DNA from: Oscillochloris sp.
Lineage (GTDB): Bacteria; Chloroflexota; Chloroflexia; Chloroflexales; Chloroflexaceae
Direction: 5' to 3'
NCBI GenBank assembly: GCA_012032775.1
Contig: JAAUQO010000042.1
Location: forward strand, 1-35,702
DNA: 35,702 nucleotides
The notes beneath the pieces are model-generated. The model was given only the letters and a program-made list of their open reading frames with translations. It searched no databases and was not told where the DNA came from. Positions 8,245 to 16,619 of this stretch are shown piece by piece. The position numbers were made by a program, and so were the translations under genes. Numbering within the stretch: position 1 is the stretch's first letter; every line of letters begins with the position of its first letter.

Positions 8245-9483
8245 CTAGCGTTTCCCTTCCATCTCCGGCGCCGTTGTGGCGATCGGGTCGGGGGTGCGGG
8301 CGATGGTGTAGATCTCTTCGAGCCGGCGCACCGCCCGATCCCACGAGAAATCATGCACGGCGCGCATACGTAAAGCCCCGGCGAGCCGTTGGGCAAGTTC
8401 GTGGTCGTCGAGCGCACGTACAAGTTTCGCCGCCAGATCTTCGGCGCTGCCGAGTTGGGCGTAGATGCCGTGTTCGCCCAGGATCTCGCGGCTAACCGGC
8501 GTCTCAAAGGCAACCACCGGCAGGCCCATGGCCATGTAGTTACTGATCTTGCCGTTCCCCTCGGTTAAACTCATCTTCGGCGCTACCGCCACATCACCCA
8601 GCGCCAGGTAGCTGTGCAGATCGCGGTAGATAATCCGTCCCGGCAGCGTCACATAGTCGGCCACGCCGAGTGCGGCCGCATAGGCCCGGTAGCTGTGTGG
8701 GTCGGGATGGCCCATAATCAGGAAATGAGTATCGGGCTTGCGAGCGGTGAGGATGCGGGCCGCGTCGATCAGCACGTTGGTGCCCTGGTAGGGCGCCAGC
8801 AGCCCGATATAGACCACGATCCGCCGGTCGGGCGGGATGCCCAACTCGGCCCGCAGCCGTTCGCGCTGGGCCGTCCACTCCGGCGAACCGTCGAAAGGCC
8901 GGAAACGGGTCGTATCGACACCATCGGGCAACGCAAACAGTCGCCCCGGCCGCACCGAGCCATCGCGTTGCAGCAAACCGGCGGCATTGTAGGTACTGGT
9001 CATCACCGCATCGGCCTGCGTATTCAGCCAGCGTTCAAGCCGTGCCAGCGGCGCGAAGAACGGGCTTTTCCGGTTGATAAAGCCATGATCAAGCATTTCA
9101 CTGGTCATGCTGCCCTGATAATCGAGCACCAGCGGGCGGTGAAACAGGCGTTTAAGCGCAACCCCGATCGCCGCAGCCTCGTGGGTATGGGCGTGAATAA
9201 TGTCGGGGCGGGCGCCAAGGGCAACTCGTAAGGCCCGCCACCCCAGGCCAACATCGAGGTACAGCTTGTGGCGTGATGAACCGACAACGGCGCGCTTGAT
9301 CCAGGGCACATCCCAGGAGCGACGAATATCGAGGCCGGGCATATCGTCGCCATTATGATAGGTGGCCAGGATCAACTTATGACCGTGGCGCTGCAAGGCC
9401 CGCGCCTCCTCCCAGATCCGCACATGATTACCGTAATCGGAGAAAAAACTGGTGGAGGCGATCATCAAGATCGTGTAGGACAT
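8245..9483 (-). CDS. GT4-family glycosyltransferase
   Basis: 412 aa GT-B glycosyltransferase. The N-terminal domain begins MSYTILMIASTSFFSDYGNHVRI and carries HAHTHEAAAIG. The C-terminal donor domain has VVYIGLLAPYQGTNVLIDAA and the retaining-enzyme E-x7-E region EGNGKISNYMAMGLPVVAFE. AAGGAA sits directly before ATG 9483. The gene is 6 nt downstream of the unknown gene at 9490-10029, so they are probably co-transcribed from the promoter at 10039-10067. Likely role: one step of the surface glycan assembled by the opposite-strand genes just upstream. Confidence 0.85.
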   Translation of the reverse strand: MSYTILMIASTSFFSDYGNHVRIWEEARALQRHGHKLILATYHNGDDMPGLDIRRSWDVPWIKRAVVGSSRHKLYLDVGLGWRALRVALGARPDIIHAHTHEAAAIGVALKRLFHRPLVLDYQGSMTSEMLDHGFINRKSPFFAPLARLERWLNTQADAVMTSTYNAAGLLQRDGSVRPGRLFALPDGVDTTRFRPFDGSPEWTAQRERLRAELGIPPDRRIVVYIGLLAPYQGTNVLIDAARILTARKPDTHFLIMGHPDPHSYRAYAAALGVADYVTLPGRIIYRDLHSYLALGDVAVAPKMSLTEGNGKISNYMAMGLPVVAFETPVSREILGEHGIYAQLGSAEDLAAKLVRALDDHELAQRLAGALRMRAVHDFSWDRAVRRLEEIYTIARTPDPIATTAPEMEGKR

Positions 9484-9489
9484 GGTTCC

Positions 9490-10029
9490 TTACCGTTCCA
9501 AGGCCAGGTGGATCAGCGGGCCGATCTCCGGCGGCAACATCCCATCTGCGGCCGACTCGTAGTGCTCGTCGGCAAACGGCAGATTGCGTTGCGCGATCCA
9601 ATCTTCCGGCAACGTCTCCATATCGAAGACAAAATGCACCGGGCCGTACTCGCCGTAGAACGTCGTCTCGACTTCGTCGTACATTTCTTCCAGGATCGCG
9701 TCGCCGCAGTAGTGTCCACGTGCCCAAGCAACCCCGTTGCCGCTCACTTCAATCCAGATTGCGTCGCTAGCGAAGGCTCGGGCAAGCTCACGGGCCAGTT
9801 CGCGATCGGCGAAATAGCGCGGATCTTCCCAGATTGTCACCCAACCGTTATTTGGCGGTACAATGAAGAAAAGCCGGCGCGATTTCTGGGCGATCATGAT
9901 GCGCCCGCTGATCTCGCCCGGCCCAAGCTCGACCGGATGAAAGCCGCGCGCAACCAGATACGCCATAAGCGCAGTTGCGACGGCCTGCGGATCGGCGTGG
10001 GCCACATAGATTGCAGCGCTGTTATTCAT
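9490..10029 (-). CDS. Conserved-looking soluble protein of unknown function
   Basis: 179 aa, acidic, no signal peptide or membrane segment. I do not recognise the family. The composition is that of a small alpha/beta protein, with several aromatic residues (NNGWVTIWEDPRYF, ETTFYGEYGPVHFVFDMETL). It is the first gene of a two-gene unit with the glycosyltransferase. The start at ATG 10029 has no Shine-Dalgarno but lies about 3 nt after the predicted transcription start of a good promoter, so translation is probably leaderless. Confidence 0.7.
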   Translation of the reverse strand: MNNSAAIYVAHADPQAVATALMAYLVARGFHPVELGPGEISGRIMIAQKSRRLFFIVPPNNGWVTIWEDPRYFADRELARELARAFASDAIWIEVSGNGVAWARGHYCGDAILEEMYDEVETTFYGEYGPVHFVFDMETLPEDWIAQRNLPFADEHYESAADGMLPPEIGPLIHLALER

Positions 10030-10038
10030 ACGCGGCGC

Positions 10039-10067
10039 ATTGTACGCCAGGCGCTACAGACGTGCAA
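10039..10067 (-). promoter_or_regulatory. Promoter giving a probable leaderless transcript
   Basis: On the minus strand: -35 TTGCAC (10067-10062), 17-nt spacer, -10 TACAAT (10044-10039). The expected transcription start, near 10032, is about 3 nt before ATG 10029. Confidence 0.6.
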
Positions 10068-10170
10068 ACGGGTATGCTAGCCAGAATGCGGAATGCAGAA
10101 TGCAGCGCGCTGCCGGCGTGAAACGCAATACGCAGAAGGTACGGGCGAATAACATCTGAAGGAGGAAATC

Positions 10171-10806
10171 GTGGCGATCGCCGATTTGCGCAAAGAGTAC
10201 ACCCGGCACGGCCTGGATGAATCCGCCGCCGCCGCCGATCCATTCGATCAGTTCGATCTCTGGTTCAACGAGGCGCTGAACTCGGGTTTGATCGAGCCAA
10301 ACGCCATGACATTGGCAACCGTCGATGCTTCCGGTCGGCCATCAGCCCGCGTGGTGCTGCTCAAGGGCTACGACCGGCGCGGCTTCGTGTTCTTCAGCAA
10401 CTACGAGAGTCGCAAAGCTCAGGCGCTTCAGGCCACCGGCGTTGCCGCGCTGGTTTTTTATTGGATCGAGTTGGAACGGCAGATTCGGATCGAGGGGAAG
10501 GTCGAGCGCATCGATCCGTGTGAGTCGGACGAGTATTTTGCGAGCCGGCCGCTCGGCAGCCGGTTGGGCGCCTGGGCCTCGCCGCAAAGCCGGCCGATCG
10601 ACGGGCGTGAGGATCTGAACACCCGTTTGGCGGCGGTCACAGTTCGCTTCGCCGAAAGCGAGATCCCGCGTCCACCGCATTGGGGCGGCTTCCGCGTCAT
10701 CCCCGACGCCTTCGAGTTCTGGCAGGGCCGGCCGAGCCGCCTGCACGACCGGCTATGCTATCAACTGAGCGCCGCAGGTTGGAGTCGCACGCGCCTGGCG
10801 CCGTAA
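10171..10806 (+). CDS. pdxH: Pyridoxamine/pyridoxine 5'-phosphate oxidase
   Basis: FMN-dependent enzyme oxidising pyridoxine- or pyridoxamine-5'-phosphate to pyridoxal-5'-phosphate (vitamin B6 synthesis and salvage), cytoplasmic homodimer. 211 aa, full length. Seen: substrate entry region [18 protein letters not shown]-binding [31 protein letters not shown], the C-terminal signature [13 protein letters not shown] with its conserved Arg-His, and the typical ending W-x5-RLAP. The start is GTG 10171 with a strong AAGGAGG 6-7 nt upstream. It is a stand-alone gene convergent with the anti-sigma gene. Confidence 0.95.
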   Translation: MAIADLRKEYTRHGLDESAAAADPFDQFDLWFNEALNSGLIEPNAMTLATVDASGRPSARVVLLKGYDRRGFVFFSNYESRKAQALQATGVAALVFYWIELERQIRIEGKVERIDPCESDEYFASRPLGSRLGAWASPQSRPIDGREDLNTRLAAVTVRFAESEIPRPPHWGGFRVIPDAFEFWQGRPSRLHDRLCYQLSAAGWSRTRLAP

Positions 10807-10826
10807 GGGCCGCGCATGTGTGGCCC
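10807..10826. terminator. Hairpin in the convergent pdxH/anti-sigma gap
   Basis: GGGCC-N10-GGCCC fills most of the 28-nt gap between the convergent stop codons. No T-run follows on either strand, so termination is only suggested by position. Confidence 0.3.
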
Positions 10827-10834
10827 CGGCGGAT

Positions 10835-11572
10835 CTACGAAACCTCGCCCACCAGCAAGATCGGCGTGGTGGGGCCGGGGCTTCCCGGCGCCGGTTCATT
10901 CGTGATTGCCAGGGTCGCCCCGGTCGGCGGCGCGCCGGTTACCAGTGTTCCATAACCATCTTCGCCGATCTGGAAAATACCGGCGCTTTGCGGCGCCGCA
11001 TCACCCGCGATCACCCAGAGTTGGTAAACCCGGCCGGGAGCTAACTCCGGCAGAGCGGCCACCAACAACAACCGGCCCTCGGGCGAGACCAACGCCGTGC
11101 CGCGGCCGCCGTCGCCGGCAAGCTCTGCGACAGCTACCGGGCGGGCCAATGCTTCGGCAACCTGCTGCACCTCACTGCGCGCCGCCGCCAACTCGGCCTG
11201 GGCGAGTGAAAGCTGGGCCTGCGTATTCAGCAGTTGCACAAACACAATCAGCAGCAGCATTGCAAGAATCGCCACAAGACCGCCGGAACGCAGAATCCAC
11301 TGCCACCATGGTGTCGGTCGCGGGCGAGGCGGCGGGATCGTGCGGCCCAACGCGCGATCCAGCGCGCGCTGCCGCAGATCAGCCGGCGGTGGGCTTTCCG
11401 GCAAGCCATATGGTAACTGCTCGACAACCGCCTGCAACTCGGCCAACTCGGCACGCAACGCGGGCCGCTCTTGCAGCAGCGCATGCACCCGCTCGATATC
11501 TTCCGGCTCAAGCGCATCAAGTGCATAGGCAACCAGCAGATCGCTGATGTCTTCTGAAGATAATTGCTGCAT
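10835..11572 (-). CDS. RskA-like membrane anti-sigma factor
   Basis: Holds the co-transcribed ECF sigma factor inactive at the membrane. 245 aa: an N-terminal cytoplasmic helical domain (about 1-65, rich in Leu/Glu, no zinc HxxxCxxC motif), a Pro-rich stretch, one membrane helix at about 95-115 (GGLVAILAMLLLIVFVQLLN), a short coiled coil, then an extracytoplasmic RskA C-terminal domain (GRVYQLWVIAG, AGIFQIGEDGYG, AITNEPAPGSP). The family is normally inactivated by regulated proteolysis, but the signal here is unknown. Its ATG is 3 nt after the sigma stop codon. Confidence 0.87.
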   Translation of the reverse strand: MQQLSSEDISDLLVAYALDALEPEDIERVHALLQERPALRAELAELQAVVEQLPYGLPESPPPADLRQRALDRALGRTIPPPRPRPTPWWQWILRSGGLVAILAMLLLIVFVQLLNTQAQLSLAQAELAAARSEVQQVAEALARPVAVAELAGDGGRGTALVSPEGRLLLVAALPELAPGRVYQLWVIAGDAAPQSAGIFQIGEDGYGTLVTGAPPTGATLAITNEPAPGSPGPTTPILLVGEVS

Positions 11573-11575
11573 AGC

Positions 11576-12214
11576 TTACTCCGCGTTCGGCCGTAATAGA
11601 TCGCGTAACTTATGTAAACCGAGACGCAACCGAGTCTTGATCGTACCGATCGGCTCACCGAGGCGCTCCGCAATCTCGCCTCGAGTCAGGCCGCCGTAGT
11701 AGGCCAATTCGATCGCCTGGCGCTGGCTGGGCGGCAGATCGGCCAGCGCATCACGCACAATTCGTCGCAAATCCGTCTGCACTGCTGTATGCTCCGGATC
11801 ACCATTGGGATCGGAGAACACCGAACCCTCGATCGTTTGTTCCCGCAAGCGCGATCGTTCGCGTTTGCTGCGAATGGCGTCAATCGCCCGATGACGGCTG
11901 ATCCCGACGATCCAGCCGGCCAGGTTACCGCTCTCGGGGCGAAAGGTGCCGGCCGTTTGCCAGATTCCCTGAAACACGTCCTGCACCACCTCTTCGGCGG
12001 TTTGCCGGTCGCCGGTGATCCGCATCGCAATGGTATATACCAACCCGCCATAGCGATCATACAGGCTGCCAAGCGCCGACTCATCACGATGGATGACTCG
12101 GGCCAGTAACGCCGCATCATTCAGGGCGCGCGTTTCAGGTTGCAGCGGTTCGTTTACCGGAGCCAACGCATTGGGCCTCTCTACTTGCGGGGCGTTCCGT
12201 CGCAACGTATCCAT
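11576..12214 (-). CDS. ECF sigma factor, SigK/ECF19-like
   Basis: RNA polymerase sigma factor of the extracytoplasmic-function type, 212 aa. Region 2 is SLYDRYGGLVYTIAMRI through AEEVVQDVFQGIW and WIVGISRHRAIDAIR. Region 4 is LPPSQRQAIELAYYGGLTRGEIAERLGEPIGTIKTRL. The pairing with an RskA-type anti-sigma supports a SigK-like regulator. About 35 N-terminal residues precede region 2 and are unlikely to be conserved, so a later start is possible. The Tat-exported ferritin-like gene immediately upstream on the same strand is a plausible target. Confidence 0.9.
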   Translation of the reverse strand: MDTLRRNAPQVERPNALAPVNEPLQPETRALNDAALLARVIHRDESALGSLYDRYGGLVYTIAMRITGDRQTAEEVVQDVFQGIWQTAGTFRPESGNLAGWIVGISRHRAIDAIRSKRERSRLREQTIEGSVFSDPNGDPEHTAVQTDLRRIVRDALADLPPSQRQAIELAYYGGLTRGEIAERLGEPIGTIKTRLRLGLHKLRDLLRPNAE

Positions 12215-12243
12215 AGTGTATCATCGCTGGAAGAATCTGTTTA

Positions 12244-12276
12244 CTTCGATTTGGCGACAAAGCCGCCAAACCGAAG
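12244..12276 (-). terminator. Hairpin between ferritin-like gene and sigma factor gene
   Basis: Stem CTTCGaTTTGGCG / CGCCAAAcCGAAG: 12 of 13 positions pair, with one A/C mismatch and loop ACAAAGC. No T-run, so it may terminate, attenuate or stabilise the ferritin-like transcript. Confidence 0.5.
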
Positions 12277-12312
12277 CAACAGAAACGTCTTTACCGCGCT
12301 GCCGCCGGCCAA

Positions 12313-13047
12313 TTAGAAGACGGAGACAAAGGGCTGCGTCGGATCGGACTTGACGCCGCCAAGTACACTCTGGATTTGTGCTGCACTCGGTGCGCTCACC
12401 GGGCCGATAAAACCTTCACCGCCTTGCAGGAAGGGTGCCAACGTCGGCACGGCATCGGACACGTTGTAGTAAATAGGCAAGGGCAATGCCAGGTTGTTCG
12501 GGGCAAGGCCGCCGATGTCGCGGATGATGGTGAGATGCTGGGCCTCGCTACAGGCATGCTGCGCGGTTGTCGCCGCCAGACGCGGCACGTCCAGTTCGGC
12601 GAAGCGGCGCGTCGCCGCCAGATACGCACCCACAAAGGCCGTCTCGGCATTGGCGCCGGTCTGCACAAACACCGCCGGGTCGCTGAGCACATTCGCCGGC
12701 ACATAGAACTGCATCGTTAACGGCTGGCCGCCATTGGCGGTCAGAAAGTCAAGGTGGTACTTCTCGGCGTCGAGAGCCAGCTTCAGATAAAGCACATCCT
12801 CATCGCTTAGCTCAAAACCGGCCCCAGTTAGCGCCGCATAGTAAAACGTCGTGGCCAGAGTCTCGGCGGTGGCGGCGAGATTCAGAATCGTCTGCGGATC
12901 GTCCATCGCGTCGTGGGCGGCTGCGGCGCTCTTGATTCCGAACAGGTTCGCAAAGCTGGCCACCGCAAGGCCGCCGCCGATACCCGCCGCGCCCTTGAGC
13001 AGATTACGCCGCGAAAAAGCACCCTTTTGCGTCGTATGGTTCGTCAT
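12313..13047 (-). CDS. Tat-exported ferritin-like domain protein
   Basis: 244 aa, exported folded across the membrane. The N-terminal Tat signal is SRRNLLKG (Arg 13-14) followed by a hydrophobic, Gly/Ala-rich stretch. The mature part is a four-helix ferritin-like (Ferritin_2-type) bundle with metal-ligand style helices LAATAETLATTFYYAAL, ALDAEKYHLDFL and CSEAQHLTIIRDIGG. Members are annotated as desiccation- or oxidative-stress-associated; enzymatic activity is not established. ATG 13047 is preferred over the ATG 15 nt upstream because GGAGG lies 5 nt before it. It is divergent from the second sigma factor gene and upstream of the first sigma/anti-sigma pair. Confidence 0.85.
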   Translation of the reverse strand: MTNHTTQKGAFSRRNLLKGAAGIGGGLAVASFANLFGIKSAAAAHDAMDDPQTILNLAATAETLATTFYYAALTGAGFELSDEDVLYLKLALDAEKYHLDFLTANGGQPLTMQFYVPANVLSDPAVFVQTGANAETAFVGAYLAATRRFAELDVPRLAATTAQHACSEAQHLTIIRDIGGLAPNNLALPLPIYYNVSDAVPTLAPFLQGGEGFIGPVSAPSAAQIQSVLGGVKSDPTQPFVSVF

Positions 13048-13073
13048 ATAATCCTCCACCATTCAATCGATCG

Positions 13074-13090
13074 CTGTGTCCAACACACAG
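13074..13090. promoter_or_regulatory. Inverted repeat in the divergent ferritin/sigma promoter region
   Basis: CTGTGT-N5-ACACAG, 27-43 nt upstream of the ferritin-like start. It could be an operator, with no other support. On the plus strand GGAACC at 13153-13158 resembles an ECF -35 for the sigma gene at 13213, but the matching -10 is not clear. Confidence 0.3.
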
Positions 13091-13212
13091 TCACTCGATC
13101 AACCCTGCGAAGTGCAACGCGAAACGGATCTCTACGAAGCATGCAATTTCCCGGAACCATTCTGGGCCGAGCGGGGTAGTATCGGTATAGACAGCCATGA
13201 CGGAGCAGCGTT

Positions 13213-13764
13213 GTGTCCGAATTCGAGATGATCCACCTGGCTCGTAGCGGCGATCAGGGCGCCTGGGAAGCGCTGGTGCGGGCGCACCAGGAGCCGATCT
13301 TTCGCCTTGCCTACCTTCTGCTCGGCGATCGCGACGAGGCCGACGACGTAGCCCAGGAGACGTTTATTCGGGCTGCGCGCGCCCTTGCTGCGTTCGATAC
13401 CGATCGCCCGCTGCGCCCGTGGCTGCTGCAGATCGCCGCCAATCTGGCCCGTAACCGGCATCGAACGGTACGCCGCTACCTGCACGCCCTGCAACAGATT
13501 GTTCGTGATGCTCCCCGGATGGCTGCGCCACCGGAACCGGACGAGGCTTCTGGGATGCTCTGGCAGGCGATCCGCCGCTTGCGTCGCAGCGATCAAGAAG
13601 TGATCTATTTGCGCTATTTTCTTGAACTCTCCGAGGCCGAATCCGCCCATGCGCTCGCGATCGCCCCGGGCACGGTCAAGTCGCGCCTGAGTCGGGCGCT
13701 CGGGCGCCTGCGCGAACTGATCGATCACGAATTTCCCGCTTTGCGCGCCGAACGTGAGGTGTAA
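13213..13764 (+). CDS. ECF sigma factor (second module)
   Basis: 183 aa extracytoplasmic-function sigma factor. Region 2: AWEALVRAHQEPIFRLAYLL, DEADDVAQETFIRA and PWLLQIAANLARNRHR. Region 4: RRLRRSDQEVIYLRYFLELSEAESAHALAIAPGTVKSRLSRAL. The start is GTG 13213 with GGAG 7 nt upstream. It is followed after 2 nt by a single-pass membrane protein, the usual place for an anti-sigma factor, and then by secreted redox genes. It is clearly distinct in sequence from the SigK-like factor 1 kb away. Confidence 0.9.
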   Translation: MSEFEMIHLARSGDQGAWEALVRAHQEPIFRLAYLLLGDRDEADDVAQETFIRAARALAAFDTDRPLRPWLLQIAANLARNRHRTVRRYLHALQQIVRDAPRMAAPPEPDEASGMLWQAIRRLRRSDQEVIYLRYFLELSEAESAHALAIAPGTVKSRLSRALGRLRELIDHEFPALRAEREV

Positions 13765-13766
13765 CG

Positions 13767-14540
13767 ATGGCCGAACATCTTTCAGCGGAAGAACTTGAGA
13801 ATCAATTGCGAACAGCGGCAAGCCGGTTTCCGTATCCGCCGACACCTGATCTGGTACGGGCGCTGCGCGGGCGCCGGATCGATCAGCGCCGACGCCCCTG
13901 GTTGCGCCGCCCGATCAGCGCGGCCCTGGGCGCGTTGTTGCTGATTCTCGGCATGCTGCTTGCCGTACCCGATGTGCGCGCCGCAGCTTTTCGCTGGCTC
14001 CAGATCGGCGTTGTACGGGTCTGGCCGGCGCCCGTAGCAACTCCAACCGCCGATCCATCCTTGCTTCGCCTGCCGGCACTGAGCGGCGCCATATCCCTCG
14101 ACGCCGCAACCCGGCAGGCTCCATTCCCGATCTTGCTGCCGACCTACCCGGGCGATCTTGGCTTACCCAGCGTGGCCTTTTTACAACATCTGGACGGCCA
14201 GGTGCTGGTGTTGGTCTGGGCCGAGCCATCCGATCCAGGCCGAGTACGCATGAGCTTGCATCTGTTGGGTTCACAGGTAAGTGCGGAGAAGATGCTGTTC
14301 GCCGGCGGCGCCGAACTTCTGGCTGAAGTCGAGGTCAACGGCGAACGGGCGCTCTGGGTCGATGGCCCACACGTACTGCGGGTTGAAGAACCGGATAGGG
14401 GGATACTCACGCCAGTTCGTCTGGTAGAGGGCAATACATTGATCTGGAGCGTTGACGCGGTGACCTATCGGCTGGAAACGGATTTGCCCCTGGAGGAAGC
14501 CCGCCGGATCGCCGAGTCGTTGCAGCCAATCGCGCCGTGA
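13767..14540 (+). CDS. Single-pass membrane protein, probable anti-sigma factor
   Basis: 257 aa. A cytoplasmic N-terminus of about 50 residues (acidic then Arg-rich), one membrane helix at about 51-70 (ISAALGALLLILGMLLAVPD), then an extracytoplasmic domain of about 180 residues with a DUF4367-like look (PFPILLPTYPGDLG, VSAEKMLFAGGAE, LIWSVDAVTYRLETD). It has no zinc motif. Its start 2 nt after the ECF sigma stop and its topology are the basis for the anti-sigma call; sequence alone does not prove it. Confidence 0.7.
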   Translation: MAEHLSAEELENQLRTAASRFPYPPTPDLVRALRGRRIDQRRRPWLRRPISAALGALLLILGMLLAVPDVRAAAFRWLQIGVVRVWPAPVATPTADPSLLRLPALSGAISLDAATRQAPFPILLPTYPGDLGLPSVAFLQHLDGQVLVLVWAEPSDPGRVRMSLHLLGSQVSAEKMLFAGGAELLAEVEVNGERALWVDGPHVLRVEEPDRGILTPVRLVEGNTLIWSVDAVTYRLETDLPLEEARRIAESLQPIAP

Positions 14541-14594
14541 AGCGAATGGTGTTGCGCTCACTGTAACGCGTGTAACGAGTAAAAGGAGGCCATT

Positions 14595-15119
14595 ATGCAG
14601 CGGAATCACAGTTGGAAGATCGGTACGCTGGGGTTGACGGTGGCAGTAGCGATGCTGTTGAGCACCGCAGCCTTCGCCGGGGGTTGGTCGGTGGTTGTGC
14701 TCGACAACGCGGAATCATTCGGCGCCGGCAACAACCTGCGCGCCGATGAACCCTTCACAATTGGCTTCACCGTCTTGCAGCATGGTCGTACGCCAATGGA
14801 GGATTTAAGCCCACAGATCACCTTCACTCCGGCGAACGGCGGTACCACGGTTGAGGTTACGGCCCTTGCCGAAGGTGTTCCCGGCCATTATACAGCGACC
14901 ATTCTGCTGGCGAGCAGCGGCGAGTGGCAGTGGCAGATCGCCGCATTCGGGCCGCCCAGTGTGATGGCGCCGCTGACGGTCAACCCGGCCGTGCCGCCGG
15001 CAACGACAGGTGTTGATCAGGCATTCGTAGGCTGGGCGGGGATTCTGGTCACGATAATCGGCCTCAGTTTTGTGCTTGGCGCCGTGCGCGCCCGGCGCAC
15101 AATCCCGTCAGCCCGATGA
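14595..15119 (+). CDS. Secreted, membrane-anchored FixH/YtkA-like protein
   Basis: 174 aa. Signal peptide (MQRNHSWKIGTLGLTVAVAM through AFA), an extracytoplasmic beta-sandwich resembling YtkA/FixH domains (DEPFTIGFTVLQHGRTPMED, GHYTATILLASSGEWQWQI), and a C-terminal membrane helix at about 143-162. Such domains occur near respiratory or copper-handling genes. The next gene, a cytochrome c, overlaps it by 4 nt (ATGA), so the two are coupled. It has a strong ribosome site (AAGGAGG, 14583-14589). Confidence 0.72.
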   Translation: MQRNHSWKIGTLGLTVAVAMLLSTAAFAGGWSVVVLDNAESFGAGNNLRADEPFTIGFTVLQHGRTPMEDLSPQITFTPANGGTTVEVTALAEGVPGHYTATILLASSGEWQWQIAAFGPPSVMAPLTVNPAVPPATTGVDQAFVGWAGILVTIIGLSFVLGAVRARRTIPSAR

Positions 15120-15456
15120 AACCAGGGCATATCTTCGTCAGCATCATGCTGCTTGTGCTGGCCGCATGTGCCGCCGGCGGCCGAAGGCGCAGCCTCTCGT
15201 GCCGACAGTAGCTCCTGCCGCACATGGGCGAGCGCTGTTCATCAACAAAGGCTGCATCACATGCCACGCCCATCGTAACCTGCACTATCGCGGCACCACA
15301 ATTGGGATCGGCCCGGATCTGACCGATTATCGCGCCGACGAGGCATTTCTGCGCCAATGGCTCCGCGATCCGGCCAGTGTGCGTCCGGCGACAACCATGC
15401 CGAACCTGGGTTTGAGCGAGAACGAGATCGGCGCGCTTATCGCTTTCTTGCAATAG
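15116..15456 (+). CDS. Lipoprotein c-type cytochrome (one-base frameshift near 15180)
   Basis: Small membrane-anchored electron carrier. ATG 15116 overlaps the FixH-like stop and opens a lipoprotein signal (MKPGHIFVSIMLLVLAAC; lipobox LAAC). After CAAGG the frame changes and the mature cytochrome continues (PKAQPLVPTVAPAAHGRALF). It has a haem motif CITCH, the downstream GPDLTDYRADEAFLRQWLRDP and a distal Met ligand in TTMPNLGLSENEI. One base appears missing beside CGGCCG at 15178-15183. Restored length is about 113 aa. Likely partner of the FixH-like protein in an extracytoplasmic redox pathway under the upstream ECF sigma factor (inferred). Confidence 0.8.
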
Positions 15457-15504
15457 GTTCCGTATCGCCTTGCGCGCCGGCCGTTCTCCCGGCACAATGA
15501 ACAT

Positions 15505-16602
15505 ATGAAGATGCTCATTGTTCTGTTGCTCGCAGTGGTGCTCGCCGGATGCGCCGGCGCAACTCCGGCACCGACCGCAGTTGCGCCGGCGCCCACCACA
15601 ACTATTGTGCCGCCCAGCCCGACGCCCGAACCAGGCACCACGCCCGAACCGACCGCCACAACGGTGCCAAACCCAACGCCGACCGCGACATCAAGCCCGA
15701 CGGCGACGCCCGAGCCGAGCCCGACCGTGGTGCCGACACCCGATCCGGTGGCGGGGCTGACGATCCCCGATCTGCGCCGGATTGAATACGGGGTGGGCGA
15801 GATCTCAATCAATGAGGTCTGGATCGACGGCCCGAACTACACCACCTACCGGATCAGCTATCCCGCCGGCGATCTGCGCGTAACCGGGCTTATTCACATC
15901 CCCGATGGCCCCGGCCCATTCACGGCGATCATCGCCAATCGCGGCACAATCGCACGTGATATCTACCAGCCGGGGATGGACAGTCGGGCCTTCGCCGATT
16001 ATATGGTGCGGCGCGGCTACCTGATCGTGGCGCCGGATTTCCGCGGTTATGCCGGTGGGGATGACGGGCCGAACCCATTTTATACCGGGTTTTATCAGGA
16101 TGTCCTGCATCTGATCCCGCAGGTGCAACGGTTGTCGATGGTGCGACCGGGGCCGATCGGGATGTGGGGCCATAGCCGGGGTGCGTCGGCCACGATCGCA
16201 GCCCTGACGATCAGCGATCAGATCGCGGCGGCAGTGGTGTATGCGCCGGCACCGGCCGATCTGGTTGAAGATTATTGGCGCAGATATCGCAACAGCGGCG
16301 GTAATCCCGGCACCGGCACCTGGATCTTCACACCCGACGAAAACCCCGATGCCTACGCCCGCGTCTCGCCGATTACCTATTTCGATGCGGTGAACGCGCC
16401 GGTGATGTTGCATCATGGCACCGCCGACAGCACCGTTGATGCAGCGGCAAGTGTGGCGATCGCCGAGGCTCTGCGCGCCGCCGGCAAAGACGTGACGCTG
16501 CACCTATACGACGGCGGGCCACATACCTTGCGTGGCGAACAAGAGGCGCTTTACCTGCAACGCAGCTACGATTTCTTTGGGCAACACATGGGGCCGCCGT
16601 AG
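15505..16602 (+). CDS. Lipoprotein alpha/beta hydrolase (prolyl-oligopeptidase-like)
   Basis: 365 aa, surface-anchored. Lipobox LAGC (Cys 16), then a Pro/Thr-rich linker of about 60 residues acting as a stalk, then an alpha/beta hydrolase domain: nucleophile elbow GHSRG (Ser 224), acid in HHGTADSTVD (Asp 308 or 312) and His 340 in GGPHTLRG. It belongs to the dienelactone hydrolase / S9 peptidase-like group; substrate (ester or peptide) cannot be told. It is 48 nt after the cytochrome and convergent with the WecA-like gene, separated by 17 nt. Confidence 0.83.
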   Translation: MKMLIVLLLAVVLAGCAGATPAPTAVAPAPTTTIVPPSPTPEPGTTPEPTATTVPNPTPTATSSPTATPEPSPTVVPTPDPVAGLTIPDLRRIEYGVGEISINEVWIDGPNYTTYRISYPAGDLRVTGLIHIPDGPGPFTAIIANRGTIARDIYQPGMDSRAFADYMVRRGYLIVAPDFRGYAGGDDGPNPFYTGFYQDVLHLIPQVQRLSMVRPGPIGMWGHSRGASATIAALTISDQIAAAVVYAPAPADLVEDYWRRYRNSGGNPGTGTWIFTPDENPDAYARVSPITYFDAVNAPVMLHHGTADSTVDAAASVAIAEALRAAGKDVTLHLYDGGPHTLRGEQEALYLQRSYDFFGQHMGPP

Positions 16603-16619
16603 GCCCGAAGCACGCGCCT

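Noticed and set aside
8614..10080. Plus-strand frames opposite the minus-strand glycosyltransferase and its neighbour
   Set aside because: Shadows of well-supported minus-strand genes; His/Arg/Gln-rich sequence without domains.
10046..10170. TATGCT at 10073-10078 as a pdxH promoter, and the AATGCGG/AATGCAG runs
   Set aside because: No -35 at a usable distance. The short AATGC repeats are too few and irregular to call.
15570..15750. Short tandem-like Pro/Thr-coding repeats
   Set aside because: Low-complexity linker of the lipoprotein hydrolase, explained by the protein; units are irregular and not a CRISPR or VNTR array.
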